In this document: positions 28,958 through 37,486 of the stretch, piece after piece
Layout of the letters: the number at the start of each line of letters is the position of its first letter
Position numbering within the stretch: position 1 is the first letter of the stretch
From: Methanocaldococcus sp. FS406-22
GTDB lineage: Archaea; AGJL01; Methanococci; Methanococcales; Methanocaldococcaceae
Reading direction: 5' to 3'
DNA length: 64,000 bases
Assembly (NCBI RefSeq): GCF_000025525.1
Contig: NC_013887.1
Location: forward strand, 196,729 to 260,728
Program-made: the position numbers and the translations under genes
Notes under the pieces: model-generated
What the model was told of the DNA's origin: nothing
The model's input: only the letters and a program-made list of their open reading frames with translations
Database searches by the model: none

Positions 28958-31033
28958 TTAGGCAGTATGCTTTATAGGATGTTTAGCAGAGGATATTTCG
29001 CCAATCTTTACTTTTTCAATCTTTACAGCACACACTTTAAATTCTGGAATCTTACAGTATGGGTCAAGGGCTGTGTTTGTTAGCATATTTGCTGCAGTTT
29101 CAGCGAAGTGGAATGGCATAAATACCACACCTTCTTTAATATCTTCAGTGATTCTTGCTTTTACAACAACCTCTCCCCTTCTTGAAGCTACTCTAACAAA
29201 CTCCCCATTTCTAATGCCTAATTTTTTAGCATCCTCTGGATTTATCTCAACAAATCCTTCATTTATCTCTTTTATTATGTGCTTACATCTTCTTGTCATC
29301 GTTCCAGTGTGATAGTGGAATATTATCCTCCCAGTGGTTAAGATGAATGGATATTCTTTATCTGGTAATTCTGCTGGCTCTTCATACTCAATTGGAGTTA
29401 TTTTCCCTAAACCATCTGGTGTTGCAAACCTCTTAACATGCAGTATTGGAGTTCCTGGATGATTTCCATCTGGGCAAGGCCATTGTATTCCATCGACTCC
29501 TAATCTATCATAGCTAATGCCAGTATATTGTGGAGTTATCTTCCTAATCTCCTCAAATATATCTCTTGGCGAGTTGTAGTTAAATTTATCTCCATATTCT
29601 ATTTTTTCAGCTAATTTCTTAATTATCAGCCAATCTTCTAAGGCCTCTCCTGGTGGATTAACTGCTTTTCTTATTAATTGAACTCTTCTCTCAGTGTTTG
29701 TAAACGTTCCATCCTTCTCTGCCCAACATGCTGCTGGTAAGACTACATCAGCCAATTGAGCAGTTTCAGTTAGGAAGATATCTTGAACTACCAAAAAGTC
29801 CAATGATTTCAAAGCATGTTCAACATGCCTAATATCTGGGTCTGAGACCATTGGATTCTCTCCCATTATGTAGAGGCATTTTATATCCTTTCCAGCCTTT
29901 TCAATCATTTCTGGAATTGATAAACCAATTTCATGATTTAATTCAACTCTCCAAGCTTCTTCAAATTTTTCATAAGCAACATTTACCTTTTGATATCCTG
30001 GGAATACATCTGGTAGGGCTCCCATATCACAAGCTCCTTGGACATTATTCTGCCCTCTCAATGGATTAACCCCAGTTCCTCTCTTTCCTATATTTCCAGT
30101 AATTAATGCTAAGTTACAGCAAGATTTAACGCTATCCACTCCATGAGTAAATTGTGTAACTCCCATACAGTATAGTATAGAGGCTCTATCTGCACTTCCA
30201 TACATCCTCGCTGCCTCTACAATCAACTCTTTATCAACTTTGCAAATCTTTGAAACATACTCTGCAGTGTATTTTTCAACAACCTTCTTTAGCTCTTCAA
30301 ATCCTTTTGTTCTCTTTTTTATAAACTCCTCGTCAATTAGCCCTTCTTTTATAATCACATGCATCATTGCATTTATTAAAGCTACATTAGTCCCTGGAAC
30401 TATCTGGAGATGTAAATCAGCTTGCTTAGCAGTCATCGTCTTTCTTGGGTCTATAACAATAATCTTAGCTCCCTTCTCTTTAGCTCTAATAACTCTTCTT
30501 GCAATCAATGGGTGTTGTTCAAATGTATTAGAGCCAATTATTAGTATGCAGTCAGCTTCTTCAATATCTTCAATTGAATTTGTCATGGCACCGGACCCAA
30601 AGGCCTCCCCTAAACCTATAACAGTTGCTGAGTGTCAAAGCCTTGCACAGTGGTCTATGTTGTTTGTTTTTATAACAACCCTTGCGAATTTTTGTAGGAT
30701 GTAGTTGTCTTCATTTGTGCATCTTGCTGATGAGAAGAAGCCAATCTCCTCTGGAGCATATTCTTTCAATCTCTCTGCAATTAATGATAATGCCTCATCC
30801 CATGTAGCTTCGACAAACTCTCCATTCTTCTTAATCAGTGGTTTTTTTAACCTATCCTCTCTGTGTATAAACTCATAGCAGTAATTCCCCTTAATACAGA
30901 GTTTCCCCTCATTTACAGGATGTCTTTTGAATGGATAAACTCCAACAACCTTTCCATCCTTTACAACTAAGTTGATACCGCAACCCGTCCCACAGTATGG
31001 GCAGATTGTATGGACAATCTTAAATTCGCTCAT
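28958..31033 (-). CDS. fdhA: Formate dehydrogenase alpha subunit, selenocysteine-containing
   Basis: This is the catalytic Mo/W-bis-pterin subunit that oxidises formate. The frame is interrupted only by TGA at 30635-30637, in the context HCARL-TGA-HSATV, exactly where formate dehydrogenases bind the metal through selenocysteine (residue about 133). Both sides are full-length family sequence, so this is recoding and not a frameshift. The N-terminus has the [4Fe-4S] motif [12 protein letters not shown], and the C-terminus has the molybdopterin dinucleotide domain. Total length is about 691 residues. ATG 31033 fits AGGTGAG slightly better than ATG 31036. A SECIS element lies upstream at 31448-31485. 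Confidence 0.95.
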
Positions 31034-31048
31034 CATCTCACCTTTTCG

Positions 31049-31405
31049 CTATGATGCAATCTTTTGGGCAGAAACTGTAACTTGTGGGAAATCCTTAAGG
31101 TCGATATCCCTATCCCTCGTTAGATTTACCATATTTATTAGAATCTGAGCCATGTTATCTAAGATACACTGCGAGATATCATCTGAGATTGTGGTAATGC
31201 CATTTTCAAACTCTATAGTACCTTCAACGGTAAATGATATGGGAAATTCATTATCAGTTTTTAGTTTGCAGGTGTAGTTTAGTGAGTTGTCATCTATCCT
31301 CTTATATTCAATGCTCCAAGATAGATTTAACTCTAATTTCATATTTTTTGGGTTTTCCTTTGGTCTTTCAAATTTTAGCCTTTCAATGGTTATTTTTATA
31401 TTCAT
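31049..31405 (-). CDS. Small hypothetical protein preceding fdhA
   Basis: The predicted 118-residue protein begins MNIKITIERLKFERPKENP and has alternating hydrophobic residues suggesting a beta-rich fold with a C-terminal helix (CILDNMAQILINMVNL). It resembles SecB-like or other small beta proteins only loosely, and I do not assign a family. ATG 31405 is chosen because AGTGAT precedes it; the frame is open back to 31453 but that would overlap the SECIS hairpin. It ends 12-15 bases before fdhA and is probably cotranscribed with fdhAB. Confidence 0.6.
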   Translation of the reverse strand: MNIKITIERLKFERPKENPKNMKLELNLSWSIEYKRIDDNSLNYTCKLKTDNEFPISFTVEGTIEFENGITTISDDISQCILDNMAQILINMVNLTRDRDIDLKDFPQVTVSAQKIAS

Positions 31406-31447
31406 AATTATCACTGCTCTTAGTTGGGAGGCCTTTGGGTCTTTTTT

Positions 31448-31485
31448 CGCCACCTGCTCCCTAAATAAGGGTTCGCAGAATGGCG
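31448..31485 (-). promoter_or_regulatory. Archaeal SECIS element for fdhA (5' leader)
   Basis: Read on the minus strand, the RNA folds as CGCCA/UGGCG, a UU/G internal loop, CUGC/GCAG, then the asymmetric GAA/A internal loop, a CCC/GGG helix and a 7-base apical loop UUAUUUA. The GAA...A loop topped by a short GC helix is the archaeal SECIS signature. Archaeal SECIS elements usually lie in 3' leaders, but the M. jannaschii fdhA element was reported in the 5' leader. Here it lies about 415 bases before the fdhA start, with a small gene in between. Confidence 0.85.
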
Positions 31486-31507
31486 GGTGCCATATGTTGA
31501 AATTTTA

Positions 31508-31517
31508 AGTATAAAGT
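31508..31517 (-). promoter_or_regulatory. TATA box of the SECIS/fdhA transcript
   Basis: The minus strand reads CTTTATACTT here. A TATA element at this point predicts transcription starting near 31485, so the SECIS hairpin would form the very 5' end of the mRNA that carries the small gene, fdhA and fdhB. Confidence 0.5.
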
Positions 31518-31656
31518 TAAACAGGTTGATAATATAAAGTGATATTCAATAAACCGTCCGTCATTTTTTGAATAGTGGATTATATCTGAATTGTAAGTAA
31601 AAAATTTAGGTAATATCAATTTTAGTATCAGCCCATAAGGGCCTCATCCAAATAGC

Positions 31657-32184
31657 TTAATTTAGCTTTTTGACACCTATTCCATAAATTTTTGGTTTCC
31701 AGAGTTTTGGAATACCTATGAATCCAAAGAATTTGTAATGTTTTGTTACGACTCCATAAACTTCGACCCTATCTCCTATTTTAACATTATCTGGGGGAGG
31801 AACAATCAGATTTACATATATGCTACCGGTGTCATCTTTAACCAATATTGTTGGTTTTGGAGATATTCCATAGATAATTTTTTCAATAGTTCCCATTATC
31901 TTAACTCTCTCATTTAATCTATCTTTGGTTATTTCTCCAATTTTTAGTAGAGGAGCTTCTTTTTGATAAATTGGAATCAAAGTTTTTGAAAGATTTTTAT
32001 TTATTATTGAGATTTTGTATGGAATATACACCAATCCCAAGAGAAATGGAATTGAAAGAACTGCTATCCAAAAGTTTTTTGAGATTAGGGTTGCAAATAC
32101 TACCATCCCTCCCCAAAAGATTAAAGATATTGTTGCTGAGGGCATAGATCTTGCAAACTTAACTAACTCCTTTATTTTAGACAT
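31657..32184 (-). CDS. Membrane-anchored OB-fold protein
   Basis: The roughly 175-residue protein has two adjacent hydrophobic segments near residues 20-55 (SLIFWGGMVVFATLI and FWIAVLSIPFLLGLVYIPY). A C-terminal OB-fold-like domain follows (VKIMGTIEKI, TILVKDDTGSIYVNLI, IGDRVEVYGVV). OB folds bind nucleic acids, but NfeD-like membrane proteins use them structurally; no function is assigned. It overlaps the end of fdhC, so translation is coupled. Starts at 32199 and 32193 are also possible. After the stop, GCCC-ATAA-GGGC (31631-31642) can form a small hairpin. Confidence 0.65.
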   Translation of the reverse strand: MSKIKELVKFARSMPSATISLIFWGGMVVFATLISKNFWIAVLSIPFLLGLVYIPYKISIINKNLSKTLIPIYQKEAPLLKIGEITKDRLNERVKIMGTIEKIIYGISPKPTILVKDDTGSIYVNLIVPPPDNVKIGDRVEVYGVVTKHYKFFGFIGIPKLWKPKIYGIGVKKLN

Positions 32185-32992
32185 CTTTACCATAGGCATA
32201 CCAATACACCATTGCCACGAATATCACTGCCCCAATGATATTTCCAATTGTAGCTGGAAGTTCGTTCCAAAGCCACCAATCGACTGCAGTTACCTTAGCA
32301 CCCAACAACATTCCTGCTGGGATGAAATACATGTTCGCCACACAGTGTTCAAACCCTGAAGCAACGAATGTCATGATTGGGAACCAAATCATGAAGAACT
32401 TTCCAATAACGCTCGATGCCGCGAATGAACCCATGACTGCAAGATTAACGAGCCAGTTACAGCCAATACCTTTGATTAGACATGAAAGCCAACCCATAGC
32501 CCCTCCAGATATGTATGGGAGGACTTTTACCTCGGCAATCTTAATTGCCGTCTGTCCAAATGAATTAACGACCCACTCTCCATTTTTAAATGTTCTTAGA
32601 GGCCCATAAGCCATGATTAGTGCGTATATTAGAGAGCCAACCAAGTTTCCAATATACACCCAGAACCAGACCTTTAGCAGTTGAGCAAATGTTGCTTTTC
32701 TTTTCAATATTGCCAATGGCAGTAGCATCATATCTCCAGTAACAAGCTCCATTCCAGTTAAGATAATTAGAATCAGTCCAACTGGGAAGACAGCTCCTCC
32801 AATGAGCTTTGCCACTCCAACACCCAAAGTTTGAGCCACTCCAGTTGAACAGACAGTGCATAACCCAGCTCCCATTGCAATATAGGCTCCTCCCATTATC
32901 CCTCTAACAAACAACTGATTCCATGGGAGATTCGCCTTGTATTCTCCAGCATTCGCCGCCATTTCAACAGATTTAGCTGGTGGATTGAACAT
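32177..32992 (-). CDS. fdhC: Formate/nitrite transporter family channel, probable formate transporter
   Basis: FdhC imports formate for FdhAB. The 271 residues from ATG 32992 (MFNPPAKSVEMAANAG) contain six membrane segments with FNT motifs: GAYIAMGAGL, GMELVTGDMM in the pore region, GNLVGSL and the C-terminal VASGFEHCVANMYFIPAG. The start at 32992 lies 7 bases after GGAGGT; in-frame ATGs upstream are closer to or before the RBS. It lies in the same orientation as fdhAB. A 29-bp repeat sits in its leader at 33028-33056. Confidence 0.93.
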   Translation of the reverse strand: MFNPPAKSVEMAANAGEYKANLPWNQLFVRGIMGGAYIAMGAGLCTVCSTGVAQTLGVGVAKLIGGAVFPVGLILIILTGMELVTGDMMLLPLAILKRKATFAQLLKVWFWVYIGNLVGSLIYALIMAYGPLRTFKNGEWVVNSFGQTAIKIAEVKVLPYISGGAMGWLSCLIKGIGCNWLVNLAVMGSFAASSVIGKFFMIWFPIMTFVASGFEHCVANMYFIPAGMLLGAKVTAVDWWLWNELPATIGNIIGAVIFVAMVYWYAYGKDV

Positions 32993-33027
32993 TGCCATTA
33001 CCTCCAATGATATTATTGTTTTGTTGG

Positions 33028-33056
33028 TTGTGGTCTTGTGGGGTTCTAATCTCACA
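33028..33056 (+). repeat. 29-bp inverted repeat, copy 1 (fdhC leader)
   Basis: This copy reads TTGTGGTCTTGTGGGG then TTCTAATCTCACA. It matches the reverse complement of 33500-33528 at 27 of 29 positions. It ends about 36 bases upstream of the fdhC start and lies in the opposite orientation, relative to its gene, to the second copy. Confidence 0.8.
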
Positions 33057-33210
33057 TATGTAATTTGTCATTATAAATAATTAACGATTTATCCTAAACA
33101 AAAAAGAATAAATATCAAATTACCATGGAAGAGAAAGCTTATCTATTGAGATTAACATAAATGCAATGAAAGTAACCAAAAATAATTACAAAAAGTGACA
33201 AAAAAATAAA

Positions 33211-33236
33211 TATATTAATCTTTATAGATTAATATA
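33211..33236 (-). terminator. Hairpin terminator after the YbjQ-like gene
   Basis: TATATTAATCT (33211-33221) pairs with AGATTAATATA (33226-33236) around a 4-base loop. On the minus strand it starts at the gene's own stop codon and is followed by a T-rich run (33210 down to about 33201), giving a Rho-independent-like terminator. Confidence 0.6.
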
Positions 33237-33486
33237 CTGCCCACTGGCTCTTGATAATCTCGAATCCACTTCCATAGCCTATAAGTTTTATCTTCCCCTC
33301 TTCAACAACTGAAACAATCCTAAATCCCAATATTCCATCTAAATTTTTTGCTTTAACTTTTTCTTTCATTTTAGCTATAAGTTCTTCAACGTTTGTTCCT
33401 TCAATAGCTTCAAAAATAACATCTTTTAGGCATATCTCTATTCCTGGGATTTCGTGTGTTGTTGTTATGATTATTTCTTTGCTCAT
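33229..33486 (-). CDS. YbjQ/UPF0145-like small protein
   Basis: The 85 residues from ATG 33486 (MSKEIIITTTHEIPG) form a single small alpha/beta domain of the YbjQ or heavy-metal-binding-like type, which assembles into pentamers in solved homologs. Typical features are TTTHEIPG near the start and GILGFRIVSVVEEG in the middle. The usual family Cys is present only in IEICLKD. The function of the family is not established. GGGGTGTTAGT acts as the RBS. Upstream is the second copy of the 29-bp repeat. The 167-base gap to fdhC (33061-33228) is AT-rich and holds the fdhC promoter and this gene's terminator. Confidence 0.7.
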   Translation of the reverse strand: MSKEIIITTTHEIPGIEICLKDVIFEAIEGTNVEELIAKMKEKVKAKNLDGILGFRIVSVVEEGKIKLIGYGSGFEIIKSQWAVY

Positions 33487-33499
33487 ACTAACACCCCTT

Positions 33500-33528
33500 T
33501 GTGAGGTTCGAACCCCACAAGACCACAA
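33500..33528 (-). repeat. 29-bp inverted repeat, copy 2 (YbjQ-like gene leader)
   Basis: On the plus strand this begins TGTGAGGTTCGAACCCCACA and continues AGACCACAA. Its core GTGAGGTTCGAACCCCAC is a near-perfect 18-bp palindrome. It lies 14 bases upstream of the YbjQ-like start. Together with copy 1 it brackets the 0.45-kb segment holding that gene. Confidence 0.8.
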
Positions 33529-33562
33529 ATATAATATTAAATTTGGTGATATATATAATTTG

Positions 33563-35458
33563 TTATTCCATAGGGAGGAGTATGTGGAAAGCACTTCCTT
33601 TTCCTAATTCACTCTCAACCCATATTTTTCCTCCGTGGGCTTCAATAATGCTCTTACATATTGCCAATCCTAAACCAGCACCATCTCTCTTTATCTTTGG
33701 GAAATTCACTTGATAGAATTTGTCAAATATCCTCTCCAAGTCTTTCTTGGGAATTCCAGGGCCGTAGTCTTTTATAATTATATGGGCATAGTTTTTATCT
33801 CTAAAAGCATGTATCTCAATAACTCCCTTTACTGGAGAGAACTTTATGGCATTCTCAATTAGATTTATTAAAACTTGGATAATTCTATCCTTATCAACCT
33901 TTGCAGTTAAATTATCTTCAATATCACATTTCACTTCAATGTTTTTCTCCTTTGTTAATGGTTGTAAGGAGTTTAAGACCTCATTTATCATGTCTTTAAC
34001 CTTTATATCTTTGATGTCAAATTTTATAGCTCCACTCTCTATCTTCGAGAGGTCGAGCATGTTGTCAATTAATCTTTTCAACCTATCAATGTTATTTTTT
34101 GCTATCTCAAGACACCTTCTCTGATTTTCATTTAGCTCTCCCATTAAGCCATCTAAGACGAGTTCTACATATCCCTTTATTGAGGTTAGAGGAGTTCTTA
34201 GCTCGTGAGACACTATTGAGATAATCTCAGACTTCAACCTATCAACTTCCTTTAGCTTTTCATAGGATTCCTCAAGCTCTTTTGCATGCTTCTTAAGAGC
34301 TTCATGAGATTTCCTTACATCCTCAGCCATTTTGTTAAATGCCTTGGCAAGCTCTCCAATCTCGTCATTGCTATTCACATTCACATAGATATTATAATCT
34401 CCAGAGCTAATCTTCTCCGCAGCACTCTTTAGCTTTTTTATTGGGCTTATTATGGTTTCACTCAAAACAAAAGAGACAATCAACGCCAAAAGTATGCTTA
34501 AAAATCCAATGAGAATTGTGTGGGATTTAATGTTTTGCTGTAACTCTATGAATGGCTGTTCTGGCGTTCCTACGAATAGCATTCCAATAATCTCTCCATC
34601 TGAGTTGTATATTGGCTTGTATGAAGTTAGGTACCACTTATCCACAACAAATGCCCTTCCTTGATAAATCTCTCCCTGCCTAACTACCTTGTTATAAACC
34701 TCCTTAGATACAAGAGTCCCTACAGCCCTTGTCCCATTTTCGTTTTTTACATTTGTAGATACTCTAATACCATCTAAAAATATGGTAACAACGTCTCCAG
34801 AATGTTTGCTAATCTCATCTACAAGCTTATAGTCTTTATTTAACACATCACAAACTAATATCCCACCTATAACGTTGCCGTTTTCATCAAGTATGGGTTT
34901 TGCAGACACCAAACCCAAAGCCCGGGTTTCAATGGTTTTATTAACCTCTATTGAATGCTCAGTAATGGTTATTGGAATAACGGTTTTGTTAAATAAATTT
35001 TCGTTTTTTAGGGTAGTTTCATCAATAATTTCAATGCTATTTATCTCTCCCCCAGATAGAACTTTTTTAATTATATGTTTAAGGTCTATATACCCAGTTT
35101 TATTGTTGTTTGAGCTTGCCAATACTTTACCATCTTTATCAAATATTATCACAAAGTCAGAGTTTGTCGTGTTTTTCAAATTCAATGCAATGGTTTTTAA
35201 ATCACTTAAGTTTTTGCTTTTGATTGATAAAGCAATGTTATCAGATACCAACTCCAAAGATTTGGATAAAAAATTTAATCTTTGATTTAAAATGTACTCT
35301 GCAATTTGAAGATCGGTGTTTATCTTCTTTTGAGCCTCTTCATCCATAGTTTGTATGGTATTTTCTACAGAAACAGCTCCCAAGATTGCTACTGGGATAA
35401 TTGAGATTATAATGGATAGTATTAATAATTTTCCTCTAAGTTTGAGCTTTTTCACCAT
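33563..35458 (-). CDS. Membrane-bound sensor histidine kinase
   Basis: The protein, about 631 residues, has a transmembrane helix (residues about 13-32) and an extracellular double-Cache-like sensor to about 310. A second membrane helix (about 317-337) is followed by HAMP (about 340-390), a coiled coil, and the HisKA dimerisation domain with the phospho-His in SIVSHELRTPLTSIKGY (about residue 421). The HATPase has an N box (LINLIENAIKFS), G1 (IKDYGPGIP) and G2 (GAGLGLAICKS). All catalytic motifs are intact. It follows the response regulator with a slight overlap, so the two form one operon. Its likely start is ATG 35458. The ligand is unknown; Cache domains usually sense small extracellular molecules. 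Confidence 0.92.
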   Translation of the reverse strand: MVKKLKLRGKLLILSIIISIIPVAILGAVSVENTIQTMDEEAQKKINTDLQIAEYILNQRLNFLSKSLELVSDNIALSIKSKNLSDLKTIALNLKNTTNSDFVIIFDKDGKVLASSNNNKTGYIDLKHIIKKVLSGGEINSIEIIDETTLKNENLFNKTVIPITITEHSIEVNKTIETRALGLVSAKPILDENGNVIGGILVCDVLNKDYKLVDEISKHSGDVVTIFLDGIRVSTNVKNENGTRAVGTLVSKEVYNKVVRQGEIYQGRAFVVDKWYLTSYKPIYNSDGEIIGMLFVGTPEQPFIELQQNIKSHTILIGFLSILLALIVSFVLSETIISPIKKLKSAAEKISSGDYNIYVNVNSNDEIGELAKAFNKMAEDVRKSHEALKKHAKELEESYEKLKEVDRLKSEIISIVSHELRTPLTSIKGYVELVLDGLMGELNENQRRCLEIAKNNIDRLKRLIDNMLDLSKIESGAIKFDIKDIKVKDMINEVLNSLQPLTKEKNIEVKCDIEDNLTAKVDKDRIIQVLINLIENAIKFSPVKGVIEIHAFRDKNYAHIIIKDYGPGIPKKDLERIFDKFYQVNFPKIKRDGAGLGLAICKSIIEAHGGKIWVESELGKGSAFHILLPME

Positions 35459-35463
35459 ATCTA

Positions 35464-35829
35464 TCACTTAATAATATAGTTAATTTCTCTTATCAACTCC
35501 TCCCTTGAAAACGGCTTTGCAATGTAGCTTTCAACGCCCATCTCCTTAGCTTTCTCAATGTCGCTCACTTGTGTATATGCAGTTAATACAATAACTGGGA
35601 TGTCTTTCCATTTATCATTATTTTTAATTATCTCTAAAAACTCCCAACCGTTCATATTTGGCATCTTAATGTCTAATATTATTAAAGATATATCGTCATT
35701 GTCTTCCAATGCCTTAATCCCTTCCTCTCCATCCTTAGTCAATATCGTTGAATGTCCCTCCATGTCTAAGATTATTTTAATGAGATTTAATATATCCTCT
35801 TCGTCCTCAACAACCAGAATTTTCGCCAT
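35464..35829 (-). CDS. Single-domain response regulator (receiver only)
   Basis: The 121 residues from ATG 35829 (MAKILVVEDEEDILNL) form one CheY-like receiver. The acidic pair is in VEDEED, the phosphorylated Asp in IILDIKMPNMNGWEFL, the Thr in VLTAYTQ, and the Lys in YIAKPFSREEL. No output domain is attached, so signalling must go through another protein. GGTGGG lies 6 bases before the chosen start; upstream in-frame starts reach 35883. It is the first gene of an operon with the kinase and is divergent from the FIST-domain regulator. Confidence 0.92.
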   Translation of the reverse strand: MAKILVVEDEEDILNLIKIILDMEGHSTILTKDGEEGIKALEDNDDISLIILDIKMPNMNGWEFLEIIKNNDKWKDIPVIVLTAYTQVSDIEKAKEMGVESYIAKPFSREELIREINYIIK

Positions 35830-35942
35830 ATTCATCCCACCGTAAGACTTAATAATAATTAAGTTTAAACCTAATCTACACATCTAATCTAATACTTTTA
35901 TACCAATAAATGTTTTTAATATTTTCCATGTGAGTGGTTAAT

Positions 35943-37355
35943 ATGAGGTTTATAGAGTTTGGGTGGGGGTATTCTAATGACGACAATCCATTAAAATCTG
36001 GGGCATATGCGGTTACAGAGGCGTTAAAAAATATTGAAAATACCAAATATATAAATTTAGCGTTTTTATTTTCATCTCCAGATTATGAGCCGGAGGAAGT
36101 TTTAAATGGCGTTAAGCTAATATTGGGCAACAATATTCCCATTGTTGGAGGGAGTGCAAGATACTCAATAATTAACGATGAACTACATAGTGGAGTGTCT
36201 GTTGGTATCATATCATCCAAGTATATAGATATTGGGATTGGTGTAGGTTTAGGAGTGTCTATAAACCCAGAGGAGTGCGGAAAAAAGGCTATAGAAACGG
36301 CTATAAAAGATTTGGGTATGGCTCCGAAGTTAGTTATGGTGTTCATGGACTGTTGTAACTTTGAAGAGGAGGTTTTGGATGGCATTATTAAAAAGCTTGG
36401 GATGAGCGTCCCTATATTTGGGGGGGTAACAAGCGATAACTTTGAGTTTAATAGGGCTTATCAATACTGCAATGATGTCTATGTTGATAGCGTTGTCTGC
36501 GTTGCATTTGGTGGAGATATCGTTCCAAAGATAACTGTGGGTAGGTTTAGTGAAAATGAGTTAAAGAGTAAGAGGATGAAGGGGCGAGTTACTGAAGCTA
36601 ATAAGCGATATGTGAGCAAAATAAACAACATAAATGCCTTAGATTACTACATATCTGTTTTTAACTATGAAAAGTTAGATGAGATAGCAAAGGATAGAGA
36701 GTTTTATTTTACACATCAATTTGGAATTTTAGATTTTAACAATAAAAAGATACACATAAAAGGGCCGGTGGCAATAAAGAATAATGTGCTGGTCTTTGGT
36801 TCTAATATACGTGAAGGAGTTGAGTTGATTGACTATGAAATAGATAAAGACAAAATAAAGCATATTTTTGAAGAGATTAGCAAAAATATATTAGAGACTC
36901 CCCCTTTCTATCCACATGCATTTAGCTTTTTAGCATTACCAGTTTATTTGGCTGAGATTGGAAAAGATAAGGTAAATGAATGGTTAAAAATCTTGGGAGA
37001 TTTATACCCTCTATTTGGATTTTCCTCTTATGGAGAGATAGTGTTTAGTGAATATAACAATTACACTATTGCCCTATGCTCAATTCTCCCAGATTTGGCT
37101 AATATCTGTATAAAAGAAGGTATCTCCATGATTACTAAGTATCCAGCTACAAAAGAGACTATAAAGAAGATTTATGAAATGGGAGGGTCTGTGAAAATAG
37201 AAGAACTTGCTGAAAACTTGGGAATACATAGGAGAACTGCCTATGATAGAGTAGAACCATTATTAAAATATGGATTTGCAAAAAAAGATGGGGCTAAGGT
37301 AGAGTTGACAGAGTTAGGAAAGCTGCTGTTAAAGAAATTTATTTTAAAGTTTTAA
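35943..37355 (+). CDS. FIST-domain sensor protein with C-terminal winged helix
   Basis: The 470 residues combine FIST N and C domains, a predicted small-ligand sensor module, with a C-terminal winged-helix DNA-binding domain (residues about 400-470: GGSVKIEELAENLGIHRRT, YDRVEPLLKYGFAKKDG). FIST features include LAFLFSSPDYEPEEVL, IVGGSARYS, GGVTSDNFEFN and LFGFSSYGEI. FIST domains are often coupled to signal-transduction outputs; here the output is DNA binding. ATG 35943 is preferred over the GTG at 35934. The 113-base divergent region holds a TATA box and a palindrome CTTAAT-AATA-ATTAAG (35848-35863). Confidence 0.85.
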   Translation: MRFIEFGWGYSNDDNPLKSGAYAVTEALKNIENTKYINLAFLFSSPDYEPEEVLNGVKLILGNNIPIVGGSARYSIINDELHSGVSVGIISSKYIDIGIGVGLGVSINPEECGKKAIETAIKDLGMAPKLVMVFMDCCNFEEEVLDGIIKKLGMSVPIFGGVTSDNFEFNRAYQYCNDVYVDSVVCVAFGGDIVPKITVGRFSENELKSKRMKGRVTEANKRYVSKINNINALDYYISVFNYEKLDEIAKDREFYFTHQFGILDFNNKKIHIKGPVAIKNNVLVFGSNIREGVELIDYEIDKDKIKHIFEEISKNILETPPFYPHAFSFLALPVYLAEIGKDKVNEWLKILGDLYPLFGFSSYGEIVFSEYNNYTIALCSILPDLANICIKEGISMITKYPATKETIKKIYEMGGSVKIEELAENLGIHRRTAYDRVEPLLKYGFAKKDGAKVELTELGKLLLKKFILKF

Positions 37356-37486
37356 ATTTACTTTTTTCTTTATCGCTTTCATGAGTCGATATATTTAAAC
37401 ATTTTTAACTCTTCTCATTTTGTAAAATGCAGCAAAATGTATTTAATCTTAATCTATTGTCAAAATAAAATATTATTGAGGTGTCT

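Noticed and set aside
30587-30700. fdhA as two genes or a frameshifted pseudogene
   Set aside because: Reading through the single TGA restores a full family sequence in the same frame, at the known selenocysteine site, and a SECIS is present upstream.
31406-31453. Longer start for the small gene before fdhA (GTG at 31453)
   Set aside because: It would place the first codons inside the SECIS stem and lacks an RBS; ATG 31405 has AGTGAT upstream.
33500-33528. tRNA gene or tRNA fragment (T-arm-like GGTTCGAACC)
   Set aside because: No acceptor, D or anticodon stems can be built around it, and the second copy loses the TTCGA loop. It is better explained as a palindromic repeat.
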